Under the pieces are notes generated by a model. The model was given only the letters and a program-made list of their open reading frames with translations. It did no database searches and was not told where the DNA came from. Source: DAOTXR01 sp034435375 (lineage in GTDB: Bacteria > Chloroflexota > Anaerolineae > Aggregatilineales > UBA3940). From it: DNA of 13,356 nt. Positions 13,170 through 13,356 of this stretch are shown here, piece by piece. Both the position numbers and the translations under genes were made by a program. The stretch spans positions 1-13,356 of the forward strand of contig DAOTXR010000057.1 of assembly GCA_034435375.1 (NCBI GenBank). The letters are read 5' to 3'. Position 1 is the stretch's first letter; each line of letters begins with the position of its first letter.

Positions 13170-13356
13170 ATGGATGTTTTTACCCTACGTGAGCAGTTGG
13201 TTCACGATTATGCCAGCTACGCCAGCAGCTTCATCCATATTCGTGACGAGCGTATTCAACAATGTGTGGCTGATGCCCTGCAGACAGGCGCATTCTGGCC
13301 CGATCCGCTCATCCAGCTCAACCCAAACTTCCAACAAGGGGCTTCTATTGACACAC
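13170..13356 (+). CDS. N-terminus of a probable DEAD/DEAH-box helicase (DUF1998-type), cut by window edge
   Basis: The ATG at 13170 has AAAGG about 8 nt upstream, and 62 codons are visible before the window ends. They read MDVFTLREQLVHDYASY, then FIHIRDERIQQCV, and then FWPDPLIQLNPNF. This pattern is one I associate with the N-terminus of very large DEAD/DEAH-box helicases that end in a DUF1998 zinc-binding region. The helicase motifs themselves lie outside the window, so the call rests on the N-terminal pattern alone. Such helicases occur in defence islands beside nucleases, methylases and phospholipase D-like proteins. The gene points away from the transfer operon and has lower GC, so it is probably flanking DNA or separately acquired cargo. 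The exact system cannot be told from here. Confidence 0.55.
   Translation, partial: MDVFTLREQLVHDYASYASSFIHIRDERIQQCVADALQTGAFWPDPLIQLNPNFQQGASIDT

Overview
The window holds one long leftward (minus-strand) gene cluster, about 1 to 12,600, that reads as the transfer and integration module of an integrative conjugative-type element. At the right edge is the start of a rightward gene from a different neighbourhood. The cluster is GC-rich with tight 1-4 bp gene overlaps. Extracellular proteins carry Thr/Pro-rich linkers beside PPC-like and Ig-like beta domains, and a PrgI/VirB3-like protein, VirB4-like protein and VirD4-like protein occur together. That style suggests a Chloroflexota (Anaerolineae-like) host; this is inference, since there is no rRNA or other marker.

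Transcription order (right to left): a sigma70-like promoter (12692-12720) and an inverted repeat; a LuxR-type regulator with a receiver-like N-terminus; a 50-aa membrane protein; a secreted PPC-domain protein that runs, after an apparent frameshift, into an M23 (LytM-type) peptidase; a fragment of a type IA topoisomerase; the C-terminal part of a VirB6/TrbL-like protein; a 611-aa single-pass protein with a sortase-like and two Ig-like extracellular domains; three tandem 24-bp repeats; a small pilin-like protein; a PrgI/VirB3-like protein; a VirB4-like protein; a 131-aa unknown; a VirD4/TraG coupling protein; two tiny coupled ORFs (54 and 64 aa); and a large serine recombinase cut by the left window edge.

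Together these look like a Gram-positive-style type IV secretion apparatus: cell wall hydrolase, surface protein, pilin, inner-membrane channel proteins, ATPase and coupling protein. A serine integrase sits downstream in the same operon. No relaxase is recognisable in the window.

The most striking feature is damage. The VirB4-like protein has Walker B but no Walker A. The M23 gene stops just after its HLH motif, where it runs into the topoisomerase fragment in another frame. That fragment has lost the DxD acidic residues of its TOPRIM site. The VirB6-like gene lacks its N-terminus and has a frameshift, as does the PPC/M23 gene. Either the element is decaying or the assembly has collapsed at several places; both are testable.

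From about 12,720 to 13,169 the sequence is less GC-rich and essentially gene-free. At 13,170 a rightward gene begins whose N-terminus resembles large DEAD/DEAH-box helicases with a C-terminal DUF1998 region, a class often found in defence islands.
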